NCBI GenBank assembly: GCA_965646165.1
Contig: CBFFYP010000086.1
Span: 1 to 17,966, forward strand
DNA: 17,966 nucleotides
DNA from: MGBC114844 sp910585855
Lineage (GTDB): Bacteria; Bacillota; Clostridia; Lachnospirales; Lachnospiraceae
Direction: 5' to 3'
Made by a program: the position numbers and the translations under genes
Part shown: piece after piece, positions 1 through 8,290 of the stretch
How the letters are laid out: the number at the start of each line of letters is the position of its first letter
Position numbering within the stretch: the stretch's first letter is position 1
Notes under the pieces: model-generated
Seen by the model: only the letters and a program-made list of their open reading frames with translations
Databases searched by the model: none
Told to the model about the DNA's origin: nothing

Positions 1-4
1 AGAA

Positions 5-45
5 TTTTTTGCATATCCTGCTTCTATGCAGGGTATGCAAAAAAA
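5..45. repeat. Hairpin-forming inverted repeat with flanking T and A runs
   Basis: GCATATCCTG (11-20) pairs with CAGGGTATGC (29-38) with one G·T pair, and the flanking T-run (5-10) and A-run (39-44) extend the helix. Neither strand has a U-run after the stem in the classical arrangement, so it is not a normal intrinsic terminator. It may close an upstream transcription unit or belong to the neighbouring structured region. Confidence 0.5.
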
Positions 46-61
46 GGGGCGTGTTTAGCCC
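39..61 (-). terminator. Short terminator-like hairpin on the minus strand
   Basis: Read on the minus strand, GGGC (61-58) and GCCC (50-47) form a 4-bp GC stem with a 7-nt loop, followed by C and seven T residues (45-39). It sits directly after the minus-strand end of the structured region at 62-292 and would suit a minus-strand RNA. Four base pairs is short for an intrinsic terminator, so confidence is low. Confidence 0.3.
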
Positions 62-292
62 GGAGGATAGGGAAGAGGATGCTTTATGGTTGGTAAAATC
101 TTTCTTACACTTGTTGTGTTTCGCTTGTGGTGAGGGCGAATTGCGCCCCGGTTCGTCCGGTTGGATAAACCGAAATCAGAAGCCATAGACTTTCTTACCG
201 TTTGGAGCGGAGCAGGCAAAGGACAGGAGCAAACCGCCTCTGGCGTCCGGTGAAAGCAACCCCCCTTTCCGGCAGCATCCTATCCTATCTTC
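62..292. ncRNA. Candidate structured non-coding RNA, family not recognised
   Basis: This stretch has no credible reading frame but dense local structure. Its two ends are held together by a long-range helix: GATAGG (66-71) with CCTATC (284-289) and AGGATGCT (76-83) with AGCATCCT (274-281). Inside are GGGCG/CGCCC (134-138/144-148), CGGTT/AACCG (158-162/168-172), GTTTG/CAAAC (200-204/230-234) and a hairpin at 247-272 joining GAAAG to CTTTC. GC content is clearly above that of the neighbouring genes. Strand is unresolved. A U7-tailed hairpin at the low-coordinate end favours the minus strand, while position before the 453 gene would allow a plus-strand leader. I do not recognise RNase P, tmRNA, SRP or 6S signatures. 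Confidence 0.45.
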
Positions 293-315
293 AAAAACCA
301 AATGAAAAATAGAAA

Positions 316-381
316 CAGGATAAACTTACAAAGCTACAAAAGTGTAAAATCATTGATTGATATACGATTTTTATGTTAAAT
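316..381 (+). promoter_or_regulatory. Promoter region A, homologous to the region before the PPTase gene
   Basis: Candidate promoter with -35 TTGATT (353-358), a 17-bp spacer and -10 TTAAAT (376-381), preceded by CAGGATAAACTT (316-327) and ACAAAAGTGTAAAAT (336-350). The same order of blocks occurs on the minus strand at 17613-17555, again with a 17-bp spacer. The -10 end to ATG distance is almost equal (about 72 here, 70 there). A second possible promoter lies closer to the gene: TGTACA (397-402), 17 bp, TATACT (420-425). Confidence 0.55.
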
Positions 382-452
382 TTCCCGATCTTCTAATGTA
401 CAAGTTTTCTAAAATTGTGTATACTAAAAGAAAAAACAGGAGGTATTTTATT

Positions 453-938
453 ATGTACGAAACGGCATTTTCAAAAGACGGTTTTATTATCAATCAAGGA
501 GTTTTTACTGATCTCCCTTTCGGAAAATACCCTTCTTCTGAAAACGGATGCGGGTGGATTGCCGCCTATAACTACCTAAAGCTTCAAAATAAACCAGCAG
601 ATATGGAAAAAATCCGAACACAACTTGCCCACACCCTATTCTTAGGAGGAAAATCTGGTATGTCTGTAGCCCTCTTATCCCTTTACCTACGCTTTTTCTC
701 TCATTGTAAGATTGGTTTCCATATTCACCTTCCAAATACTGCTGCCAAACTCTACATTCCTTCCGGCATCCTAATGTACCATACAGGAAAGTCATTTCAT
801 TTTATTGCCATACAAAGAAAAAACAAAGGACAATACCGCTTTTTAAACGGTATCTATGGAGAAGAACAAGATATTCGTACCATAAAAAATTTCTTAAAAG
901 AGCATTGCAACTTTCCACTTTTATTTATGATTTATTGA
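453..938 (+). CDS. Papain-fold (C39-like) cysteine protease-like protein
   Basis: A 161-residue protein without signal peptide or membrane helix. ATG at 453 is chosen because AGGAGG (438-443) lies 9 nt before it; an in-frame TTG at 357 has no such site. The sequence shows NGCGWIAAYN with Cys33, then GKSFHFIAI with His116 and RFLNG with Asn132. A Cys followed by Gly and a helix, then His before a hydrophobic strand, then Asn/Asp, matches the order of a papain-like or C39-like active site. The family assignment is from motif order only. It could be a peptide-cleaving or peptide-maturing enzyme, but no precursor peptide or transporter is adjacent. It has its own promoter region and lies 128 nt before the GTPase module, so it may or may not belong to it. 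Confidence 0.6.
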   Translation: MYETAFSKDGFIINQGVFTDLPFGKYPSSENGCGWIAAYNYLKLQNKPADMEKIRTQLAHTLFLGGKSGMSVALLSLYLRFFSHCKIGFHIHLPNTAAKLYIPSGILMYHTGKSFHFIAIQRKNKGQYRFLNGIYGEEQDIRTIKNFLKEHCNFPLLFMIY

Positions 939-994
939 CTGTTGTTCCAAGCAAAATAAGAAACCTTTTTCTATCATTTCTTGTCGAATATTGA

Positions 995-1023
995 TTGAAA
1001 TTTTTAAAAACCTTTGCTATGAT
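995..1023 (+). promoter_or_regulatory. Sigma-A-type promoter of the GTPase module
   Basis: TTGAAA (995-1000), a 17-bp spacer and TATGAT (1018-1023) form a near-consensus promoter 44 nt before the ATG at 1067. The ribosome binding site AAAGGA (1050-1055) follows. The module therefore appears to have its own start of transcription. Confidence 0.65.
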
Positions 1024-1066
1024 ATAAGAAACATGAAACTTTTGCCAAAGAAAGGATAAAAACGAC

Positions 1067-3340
1067 ATGCCAACCATTACAGATCGCATCAATGAAATTA
1101 TTGACAAAAGAAAAATAAATCTCGAAAAAATTTCTTCTGTCATGCAGACAACACAAAAATGCTGTCAATGTGTACAAAACTTTGAGCAGCTACAATCTCA
1201 AATAAAACAACCCAACAATACTACTGCTTATCAAAATCTATTTCAGGGTAATCCAGATATTATTCATAAAATTTTAGAAATTACCCCTTCACCTTTTTAT
1301 GAAATTTATCAAAAGTATCTTGCGAAAGCCAAGCAATTAACAGATCGTTTTCATCGTGATGAACTTCACATCAGTTTTATTGGACGAGCAGGTCAAGGAA
1401 AAAGTTTAGTTATGCAAAACATCAGTGGACTAGACGGACATATTATTCCATCCTCAGATGGTTCAGACTGTACAGGAGCGAAATCAATTATTATAAACCG
1501 TGATGTATCACATACTCATGCTGAAATTCAATTTTACTCACAAAGAGAAATGATTGATATTGTAAATCAATATCTGAAGTCTATTTGTCACAGCTACTAT
1601 GAAGTTGGTTCTATTGAAGATATTAAGCATTTACCAATTAAAGAAATTGAATCAAAATCAAAAGACCATTCCAGTACAGTTCAGGCACTCCTAAGACATT
1701 TAAAAAAATATATCGAACATATTAGTGACTTTGAGTACAATCTTGGCCGCACAATTACAGTGGAAGAATCAGAAATTGAAAGTTATGTAGCACAATATAA
1801 AAAAGATCAACATGAAATAAAATATTTTCATTACCTTGGTGTAAAAACTGCTAATATTATCTGTAAATTTCCTCATCTTGATACCGGAAAAATTGTTCTT
1901 GTCGATACGATTGGAATAGGTGCAACCTCTTTAGGAATAGAAGCTCATATGCTTGATACTGTGGAAAATGACAGCGATGCAGTTGTTTTAATGTGCCGTC
2001 CCGATCCATTCGGACGAAATGACAGAATGGATGAAATTGAAATTATCTCTAAAGTTTCTGAACGTATTTCCTCTGAATACACCAAAGAAATGCTGTTTTG
2101 GGTACTGAATCGAGTAGAAACTCCATCTGGTAACAATACAAAACAAATTCCAGAATTTAAAGAATTTATTCAATCAAGCGGATATGCGATTGCAGATGTG
2201 CTTGACGTAAACTGTAACTCAAAAGAAGATGTGGAAAACAATCTTCTTGTTCCGATTTTAACACGACTTGCCGAGCGTATTGAATATGTTGATCATCTAT
2301 TGCTTCAAACCTTAAATACACTTGGTGAAGAATTATACTCAGAATATGAAAAACTTTGTATTGCAATAGATAAAGTATTTGCTCACTCTGCCAATGAAGA
2401 TATCAAACGTGAACTTGCTTCCGAAATTAATGCTACGATTCAGACAAATCTTTTGAATAATCTGCGAAATTTATATCTTCAAAAATACAACCAGTTACGC
2501 CGCCAACCTTGCGAAAAACTGCAAATTGCATCAAAGCAAAAACTTAAAAAAATATTTAAAATGATTCCTTCTAAAGAAGAAATGTTATCTTTATTAAATC
2601 AAGGAGAAATCAATCAACACAATGCGATTGAAAAATGTACAGACTTAATTCGAATTAAAATTATTGATAATTTTACGGAATTAGATGATGTTCTGACAGA
2701 AATTGTAAATACTATGAAATATGAAGTTTTATCAATTTTAGCAGACAAAGAAAACGGAAAGCTAGGGACTATTCTAGAAGTAGGAAACAACACTCCAGAT
2801 GAATGGCTTACCAAATTAATAAATAAAATTGATTGTCAAAAGAAATATCCGCTTATTTATAAAGCACTTGATAGTTTTCGTATGTTTTCTATTCATGTGC
2901 AAGGCTTCCTAATTTATGAAGTACGGGATAAGTTAGATTTAATAGATTTTAGCTTAAGAAAACAACCGCCATTACTTAATTTTACACTAGAACAAAAAGA
3001 AGAATTAGCAGAAGATATTACTATTTGCTTAAGAAATTATATAGAAAATGTATATGCAGAATTAGAAATTGTTCTCTCCACTTTATACTCTATTCCAAAT
3101 CGTGCAATGTTTGCGGCAATTAAAGATCTCTACGATCGTGCTACCTATTCAAAAAAAGACAATTCCTTTTCTGTTACAGACGAATGGCGTTATTTATATG
3201 AAGACTGGATTCATATGGTTTGGTCAAATCAATATAATAGTCATATTTCCATGAAAAATGTAACAGAAAATTGGAATCAAATGATTTCTGATTTAAAAGC
3301 TTATCATAAAAAGAATTTATTTTTAATAAATACAAAGTGA
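1067..3340 (+). CDS. Large dynamin-like GTPase with long helical C-terminal region
   Basis: A 757-residue P-loop GTPase. G1 is GRAGQGKS (residues 106-113). A switch-I-like DCTGAKS with Thr136 follows, G3 is DTIG (280-283) after a hydrophobic strand, and G4 is LNRVE (347-351) in place of NKxD. About 100 mostly helical residues precede the G domain, with a cluster of Cys at 32, 33 and 35. Residues from about 400 to the end look almost entirely helical and charged, as expected for a dynamin-type stalk. No membrane helix or signal peptide is visible, so it is probably cytosolic or peripherally membrane-bound. It heads a three-gene plus-strand group, with the next ATG 10 nt after its stop. The gene is AT-rich compared with valS, asnB and clpX. 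Its exact family is not recognised; a dynamin-like or conflict-system GTPase fits best. Confidence 0.7.
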   Translation: MPTITDRINEIIDKRKINLEKISSVMQTTQKCCQCVQNFEQLQSQIKQPNNTTAYQNLFQGNPDIIHKILEITPSPFYEIYQKYLAKAKQLTDRFHRDELHISFIGRAGQGKSLVMQNISGLDGHIIPSSDGSDCTGAKSIIINRDVSHTHAEIQFYSQREMIDIVNQYLKSICHSYYEVGSIEDIKHLPIKEIESKSKDHSSTVQALLRHLKKYIEHISDFEYNLGRTITVEESEIESYVAQYKKDQHEIKYFHYLGVKTANIICKFPHLDTGKIVLVDTIGIGATSLGIEAHMLDTVENDSDAVVLMCRPDPFGRNDRMDEIEIISKVSERISSEYTKEMLFWVLNRVETPSGNNTKQIPEFKEFIQSSGYAIADVLDVNCNSKEDVENNLLVPILTRLAERIEYVDHLLLQTLNTLGEELYSEYEKLCIAIDKVFAHSANEDIKRELASEINATIQTNLLNNLRNLYLQKYNQLRRQPCEKLQIASKQKLKKIFKMIPSKEEMLSLLNQGEINQHNAIEKCTDLIRIKIIDNFTELDDVLTEIVNTMKYEVLSILADKENGKLGTILEVGNNTPDEWLTKLINKIDCQKKYPLIYKALDSFRMFSIHVQGFLIYEVRDKLDLIDFSLRKQPPLLNFTLEQKEELAEDITICLRNYIENVYAELEIVLSTLYSIPNRAMFAAIKDLYDRATYSKKDNSFSVTDEWRYLYEDWIHMVWSNQYNSHISMKNVTENWNQMISDLKAYHKKNLFLINTK

Positions 3341-3350
3341 GGTTTATAAT

Positions 3351-4424
3351 ATGAATAAAGATGATTTAGAAATCAACGTAATGATGTTTGGCGGCAGACG
3401 CTGCGGAAAAACAAGTGTTCTAGCTGCAATGCAGTCTTGTTTTGAAAACCAGTTTGGAAAAGGAAACTTTATCATTTCTACTGCAGACACAGAAACTTTA
3501 TTTGCTATTGAAGACAAAAAAGAAGAAATTCTAGCCTATTTTCAAGACAAAGGAAAGAAACGCTCTTTTGTCCCCGATCAAAATCCAACTGAAAATATTA
3601 TGAACTATAAATTTTATATTAGTTTAAAACATAAGCATAATGGAAGAATTATCATTAATTTTATTGATTACCCCGGCGAATGGCTCTCAAACCAAAATAA
3701 GATAAAAGAATTAGAAGCACTAATGAAAGAAAGCCATATTATTTTAGTTGCAATTGATACGCCTCACTTAATGGAAGGAATAGGGAATACTGATCCTGAT
3801 ACATTAGGAAAATTCAACAATAAAAGAAATTATTGTGGAATCATTAGCAATATGCTAAAAAATAACTTTTCACTAGGAAGCGAAGAACCTAAAAAAATGA
3901 TTTTATTTATTCCCTTAAAATGCGAAAAATATTATAACAAAAATCAAATGGATCAGGTTTCTCATAAAGTAAAAAAAGCTTACGAAACTACTTTTAACTA
4001 TTTAGATGGTCCCAATAAAAAATACTGTGAAGTTGCTATAACTCCAATTTTTACTTTAGGATGTGTAGAATTTAATTGTTTTCTTCGAGATGAAGAAGGA
4101 GAAATTATCTTAGATCCAAATTGGAAAACTCCAAAAGAAGCCTCTTATATTTTTACAGATCCTATTGCTGATAAACCAAATCCAAAATATTGCGAGCAAC
4201 CACTTATTTATATTTTATGCTATATTTTTGAAAGAGCAAGAGAAGCAAAAACAAGATCTGCAAAAAAGAACTCCCTTTTTCAAAATATTGCTTATTTGAT
4301 TGGAGAAACCTTTTTGAAAATGCCATCTGCAAAAGATTTTATAAACGAAAGCAAAAATATAAAAGAAGTTTTAAAGAAAACAGGAGATGGATATACCATT
4401 ATTAATAATCCTCTCGATTTTTAA
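3351..4424 (+). CDS. TRAFAC-class GTPase with DYPGEW motif (double-GTPase or YcjX-like)
   Basis: A 357-residue GTPase. Walker A is GGRRCGKTS (14-22), G3 is FIDYPGEW (104-111) and the G4 position carries IPLKCEKY (187-194), so Asp of NKxD is replaced by Glu. The DYPGEW motif is shared with the YcjX/DUF463 proteins and, as I recall, with the TRAFAC 'double-GTPase' domains found in bacterial conflict operons; the length is shorter than YcjX (about 465). No membrane segment is seen. It follows the large GTPase by 10 nt, and its ribosome binding site GTGAGG overlaps the upstream stop codon, which indicates translational coupling. The two proteins therefore probably act together. Substrate and partner are unknown. 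Confidence 0.7.
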   Translation: MNKDDLEINVMMFGGRRCGKTSVLAAMQSCFENQFGKGNFIISTADTETLFAIEDKKEEILAYFQDKGKKRSFVPDQNPTENIMNYKFYISLKHKHNGRIIINFIDYPGEWLSNQNKIKELEALMKESHIILVAIDTPHLMEGIGNTDPDTLGKFNNKRNYCGIISNMLKNNFSLGSEEPKKMILFIPLKCEKYYNKNQMDQVSHKVKKAYETTFNYLDGPNKKYCEVAITPIFTLGCVEFNCFLRDEEGEIILDPNWKTPKEASYIFTDPIADKPNPKYCEQPLIYILCYIFERAREAKTRSAKKNSLFQNIAYLIGETFLKMPSAKDFINESKNIKEVLKKTGDGYTIINNPLDF

Positions 4425-4458
4425 ACAAACCTATTATTTCTTATTCCACATTATAAAA

Positions 4459-4493
4459 AATAAGTTTATAGTCAAATAGACTGTAAACTTATT
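4459..4493. terminator. Hairpin between GTPase 2 and the tail-anchored protein
   Basis: AATAAGTTTATAGTC (4459-4473) pairs with GACTGTAAACTTATT (4479-4493), 14 of 15 positions Watson-Crick, with loop AAATA. On the minus strand it is followed by a T-run, which makes a better terminator in that direction. On the plus strand the downstream sequence is only weakly U-rich, so it could be a leaky attenuator lowering expression of the third gene. The AGGAGG of that gene begins 8 nt after the stem. Confidence 0.5.
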
Positions 4494-4516
4494 TATAAAA
4501 GGAGGTTTACTTCTAA

Positions 4517-5278
4517 ATGATAAAAACTTATATTTATTGTTCTTATAAATTATCACCCGTCGGGTTTCAATTAGGAACTATTACATACTCTGAATCGTTC
4601 CAAAAAGAATATTATATCCCAACCCGCAACGAAATCACTCCCTTTGTAGCCACCGCATTTGAACAAGGACTAGTAAAAAGTGTATGGGGAAAAATTCCGT
4701 CTACAGAACCTGCAAGATATATCCTAATGGTAAAAAAGTTAAATTATTCTAAACAAAGCAATAACGAATATGGCTCCGATCTCTATATGAATTTTGCCTT
4801 TGAATTTGATTCCTTTGAAGAATTTAAAAATTTTAAAAACAATATAGACATCATAACAGACCTAGCATCCCAAACAGCAGAATTTATATGTCCCAACAAC
4901 ACTATTCCAGAATTTGCTTTAAAAATAGATGCCAATAAATTTAATTCATTTATAGAAAGGCTACTAAAATCTAATGAATCAAGTAAAACAAATACAAATA
5001 TACTAAATTGTAAACAAGATACTTTCTTTTCCTTAATCTCTTCTAGTGATTATACCAAAGAAATTATCAAAATTTTCCAATTAGAACAACCCAATTTTTC
5101 AATAATTAAAAAGCCAAATGCTATTTACCAATATACTAAAAAAAAAATAATATTACACCTAGAAAAGAAGATTCTCATAAGAATCATTCTATTTTTAATC
5201 TTACTCGTAATTTTTCTCATAATACAGATTTTTCTAAACTATCATCCAGCAAAAACAGAAAATAGTCTTTCTTTATAG
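4517..5278 (+). CDS. Unknown protein with C-terminal membrane anchor, third gene of GTPase module
   Basis: A 253-residue protein I do not recognise. The N-terminal 140 residues look like a mixed alpha/beta domain beginning TYIYCSYKLSPVGFQLGTI. Residues 150-210 are polar and lysine/asparagine-rich. A single strongly hydrophobic helix spans about 220-241, followed by a 12-residue polar tail, so it is probably tail-anchored with the bulk in the cytoplasm. ATG at 4517 is preceded by GGAGG. It is co-oriented with the two GTPases after a 92-nt gap containing a hairpin. By position it may be the membrane-associated adaptor or effector of the GTPases, comparable in place to the GTPase-associated proteins of conflict operons, but I see no sequence signature that proves this. 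AT content is high, like the other two genes. Confidence 0.55.
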   Translation: MIKTYIYCSYKLSPVGFQLGTITYSESFQKEYYIPTRNEITPFVATAFEQGLVKSVWGKIPSTEPARYILMVKKLNYSKQSNNEYGSDLYMNFAFEFDSFEEFKNFKNNIDIITDLASQTAEFICPNNTIPEFALKIDANKFNSFIERLLKSNESSKTNTNILNCKQDTFFSLISSSDYTKEIIKIFQLEQPNFSIIKKPNAIYQYTKKKIILHLEKKILIRIILFLILLVIFLIIQIFLNYHPAKTENSLSL

Positions 5279-5324
5279 ACAATTTTCAAATTTGCAGTAA
5301 ATCTATTTTCCGGTCGGGATACAC

Positions 5325-5469
5325 AGCTGAAAGCCGAATGGAATTCTATGCAGAGTCATCATTTCCCGTCGGCACTTAGACGCTGTAGTTTAGCGTCTTA
5401 GTGTCCGCTACGAGGAAATGCTAAGCGAAAGCGGGCTCGGAATAGAATTCCATTCGGCTTTCGGCGTCC
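5325..5469 (+). ncRNA. Structured hairpin element, copy 1 (long form)
   Basis: Arms at 5329-5349 and 5442-5462 are perfectly complementary over 21 bp, extended by GCT/GGC. Inside come a symmetrical GCA/GGA internal loop (5350-5352/5439-5441), helix GAGTC/GGCTC (5353-5357/5434-5438), CATTTCC/GGAAATG (5360-5366 region/5414-5420), a 12-bp arm CACTTAGACGCT/AGCGTCTTAGTG with one mismatch, and a small GC(GAAA)GC tetraloop at 5425-5432. The left boundary is CAGCT and the right boundary GGCGTCC. The T·G pair in GAGTC/GGCTC is allowed in RNA of this strand only, which supports the plus orientation. The element lies between convergent genes, its right end 8 nt from the valS stop codon. Confidence 0.65.
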
Positions 5470-5477
5470 TCCCTCTT

Positions 5478-8117
5478 CTAACGTGGAAGCTGTGCTATCC
5501 TCTCCTCCACCTGCTTCATCATCTCAGTATACTTCACCAGTTTTGCCCGTTCTTCCTCAATCTTTTCTTTCGGTGCTTTTTTTATAAAACGCTCATTTTC
5601 AAGCATCCCATTTACTCGAACCAGTTCCTTTTCCAACCTCTCTTTTTCCTTTTCCAACCTCTCTTTTTCTTTCTGAATATCCACCAGTTCAGCCAAAGGA
5701 ATATAAATTACTGCCTTATGAATCACAGCCGATACGGCATCCTCGGAAATTCCATTCTTATCTTTCTGTACCAGCACTTCACTTGCATAACCAAGCAGTC
5801 CGAAAAATACCTTACTGCGTTCAAATACCTCCCGCACTTCCTGTTCTTCTGATACCACATAAACCGTAGCCTTTTTACTAGGTGCTACATTCATACTGGT
5901 ACGGACATTTCGAATTCCACGAACCGCTTCTTTTATCATCTCCACTTCTCTTTCCTCTGCAGCGAAATTCCATTCCTCTTTCCACAGTGGCCAGTCTGAA
6001 ATCATAATAGATTCCTCTTCTTCCTGAATATTGCAGAAAATCTCTTCCGTCACAAACGGCATATAAGGATGCAGCAATTTTAAAGCTGTAATTAATACTG
6101 TCTTCAATGTCCAAAGGGCAGCAGCTTTTGTAGTATCCCCTTCCTTCCAAAGTCTAGGTTTTACCATCTCAATATACCAGTCGCAAAATTCTTCCCATAC
6201 AAAATCATAAACTTTCTGCAGCGCAATCCCCATCTCATATTTATCCAAATTTTCCGTTACTTCTTTTACCAAAGTATTAACTTTCGATAAAATCCATCGA
6301 TCTGCTGCTGTCAAATCAGAAAGTGCTGCCTTAGAGCTATCTGCCTTCTCCAAATTCATCATAATAAATCGAGAAGCATTCCAAACTTTATTGGCAAAAT
6401 TTCGGCTTGCCTCCACCCTTTCATAATAAAAACGCATATCATTGCCAGGTGCATTTCCGGTTACCAATGTCATACGAAGAGCATCTGCACCATATTTTTC
6501 AATTATTTCCAACGGATCAATCCCGTTTCCTAAAGATTTGCTCATCTTGCGCCCCTGTGCATCCCGTATCAGCCCATGAAACAATACTGTATGAAACGGT
6601 GCTTTTCCTGTCTGCTCATAACCAGAAAAAATCATACGAATTACCCAGAAAAAGATAATATCATACCCAGTTACCAATACATCAGTAGGATAAAAATAGT
6701 CTAAATCCTCTGTTTTCTTTGGCCAGCCTAAAGTAGAAAACGGCCACAAAGCAGAACTAAACCAAGTATCTAATGTATCTGGATCTTGTGTCATAGAAGT
6801 ACATCCGCACTTTGGACATTTCTCCGGCTTCTTTTTTGCAACCACAAATTCCTTACAGTCGTCACAATAATAAGCCGGAATCGGATGTCCCCACCAAAGC
6901 TGTCTGGAAATACACCAGTCCCGAATATGATCAGTCCAGTTAAAATAAATTTTTTCCATCCGCTCTGGAAGTAATTTTACCTCCCCATTCTTTACTGCCT
7001 GCACTGCAGGTCGGATCATTTCATCCATCTTTACAAACCACTGCTGCTTTACCATAGGCTCTACCGTTGTTTTGCAGCGATCATGTGTTCCAACATTATG
7101 GCTGTGAGGAACGACTTTTACCAAAAGCCCTGCTTCCTCTAATTCCTTTACTATCACTTTCCGTGCCTCATACCGATCCATTCCCTGATATTTTCCGCCG
7201 TTTTTATTAATCGTTGCATCATCATTCATCACATTAATTTCAGCCAAATGATGCCGTTTTCCCACTTCAAAATCATTTGGATCATGCGCCGGAGTAATCT
7301 TTACACACCCTGTTCCAAACTCCCGATCCACATAACTATCCGCAATTACAGGAATCTCACGCCCTACCAAAGGCAAAATCAAAGTCTTCCCAATCAGATG
7401 CTGATACCGCTCATCCCCAGGATTTACTGCCACTGCCGTATCTCCTAATAAAGTTTCTGGTCTGGTAGTAGCAATTTCCACAAACTCCTGACTGTCCTTT
7501 ACCGGATAATTGATATGCCAGAAAAACCCATCCTGTTCCTCATGTTCTACCTCGGCATCCGAAATCGAAGTCTGACAAACCGGACACCAATTTACAATCC
7601 GAGACCCCTTATAAATCCATCCCTTTTCATAAAGCCGAACAAACACATCCAAAACAGCTTCCGAGCATCCCTCATCCATAGTAAAACGTTCTCTCTCCCA
7701 ATCCGCTGAAGACCCCATCTTTTTCAACTGATTGATAATCCGTCCGCCGTACTCTTTCTTCCACTCCCATGCCTTCTCTAAAAATCCTTCACGTCCTAAT
7801 TCCTCTTTTGAAATCCCCTGCTCCTTTAAAGCCTCAATCACCCGAACCTCCGTTGCAATCGAAGCATGATCCGTTCCCGGCTGCCAAAGCGCATTATACC
7901 CCTGCATCCGCTTATAACGAATCAAAATATCCTGCATCGTATTATCCAAAGCATGCCCCATATGAAGCTGCCCCGTAATATTAGGCGGCGGCATCACAAT
8001 CGTAAAAGGTTTCTTGCTGCGATCTGGTTCCGCATGAAAATACCGCTTCTGCACCCATTTCTCATAAAGCCGTGGTTCAATCTCGGCTGGATTATAATTC
8101 TTTTCTAATTCTCTCAT
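5478..8117 (-). CDS. valS: Valyl-tRNA synthetase
   Basis: Class I aminoacyl-tRNA synthetase charging tRNA-Val, 879 residues, the normal size. Signature motifs are PPPNITGQLHMGH with HMGH at 52-55 and KMSKS at 524-528. The editing (CP1) domain lies between them and includes TTRPETLLGD. A CxxC pair set at 418, 421, 434 and 437 probably binds zinc. The C-terminus is a coiled coil rich in KERLEKE repeats, typical of the ValRS tRNA-binding arm. The start is placed at 8117 because AGAGGGA precedes it by 7 nt; an in-frame ATG at 8141 has no ribosome binding site. Expression is controlled by the T-box leader upstream. A structured element follows directly after the stop. Confidence 0.97.
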   Translation of the reverse strand: MRELEKNYNPAEIEPRLYEKWVQKRYFHAEPDRSKKPFTIVMPPPNITGQLHMGHALDNTMQDILIRYKRMQGYNALWQPGTDHASIATEVRVIEALKEQGISKEELGREGFLEKAWEWKKEYGGRIINQLKKMGSSADWERERFTMDEGCSEAVLDVFVRLYEKGWIYKGSRIVNWCPVCQTSISDAEVEHEEQDGFFWHINYPVKDSQEFVEIATTRPETLLGDTAVAVNPGDERYQHLIGKTLILPLVGREIPVIADSYVDREFGTGCVKITPAHDPNDFEVGKRHHLAEINVMNDDATINKNGGKYQGMDRYEARKVIVKELEEAGLLVKVVPHSHNVGTHDRCKTTVEPMVKQQWFVKMDEMIRPAVQAVKNGEVKLLPERMEKIYFNWTDHIRDWCISRQLWWGHPIPAYYCDDCKEFVVAKKKPEKCPKCGCTSMTQDPDTLDTWFSSALWPFSTLGWPKKTEDLDYFYPTDVLVTGYDIIFFWVIRMIFSGYEQTGKAPFHTVLFHGLIRDAQGRKMSKSLGNGIDPLEIIEKYGADALRMTLVTGNAPGNDMRFYYERVEASRNFANKVWNASRFIMMNLEKADSSKAALSDLTAADRWILSKVNTLVKEVTENLDKYEMGIALQKVYDFVWEEFCDWYIEMVKPRLWKEGDTTKAAALWTLKTVLITALKLLHPYMPFVTEEIFCNIQEEEESIMISDWPLWKEEWNFAAEEREVEMIKEAVRGIRNVRTSMNVAPSKKATVYVVSEEQEVREVFERSKVFFGLLGYASEVLVQKDKNGISEDAVSAVIHKAVIYIPLAELVDIQKEKERLEKEKERLEKELVRVNGMLENERFIKKAPKEKIEEERAKLVKYTEMMKQVEERIAQLPR

Positions 8118-8256
8118 AAACAATTCCCTCTTTCTGTTCATTCACACTATTTGATATTCTCTATTCATCAATCAAGTAAGAAAACTACTTTCCCTACTCG
8201 CCGCACCGCCAATGCACCACTCCAGTGGCATATTTCCTCTGCATCACCGTGTGCAT

Positions 8257-8290
8257 AAAAAAACACCCCTTATCTTTACGATAAAGGGCG
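8257..8290 (-). terminator. Intrinsic terminator of the valS T-box
   Basis: On the minus strand CGCCCTTTATC pairs with GATAAGGGGTG around the loop GTAAA, followed by seven T residues (8263-8257). It lies 9 nt after the T-box sequence and about 140 nt before the valS start, the expected attenuator arrangement. Confidence 0.9.

Noticed and set aside
62..292. RNase P, tmRNA, 6S or SRP RNA for the structured region
   Set aside because: None of their conserved sequences, such as the tmRNA tag frame or the SRP GGAAGC loop, is seen, and the fold is branched and not the rod expected for 6S.
5418..5852. 144-codon plus-strand open frame overlapping the end of valS
   Set aside because: It is antisense to the valS coding region and the repeat element, has no ribosome binding site and its protein is low-complexity Phe/Leu-rich.
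8118..8141. valS start at the upstream ATG (8141)
   Set aside because: No ribosome binding site precedes it, and the ribosome binding site for the ATG at 8117 lies inside this extension.
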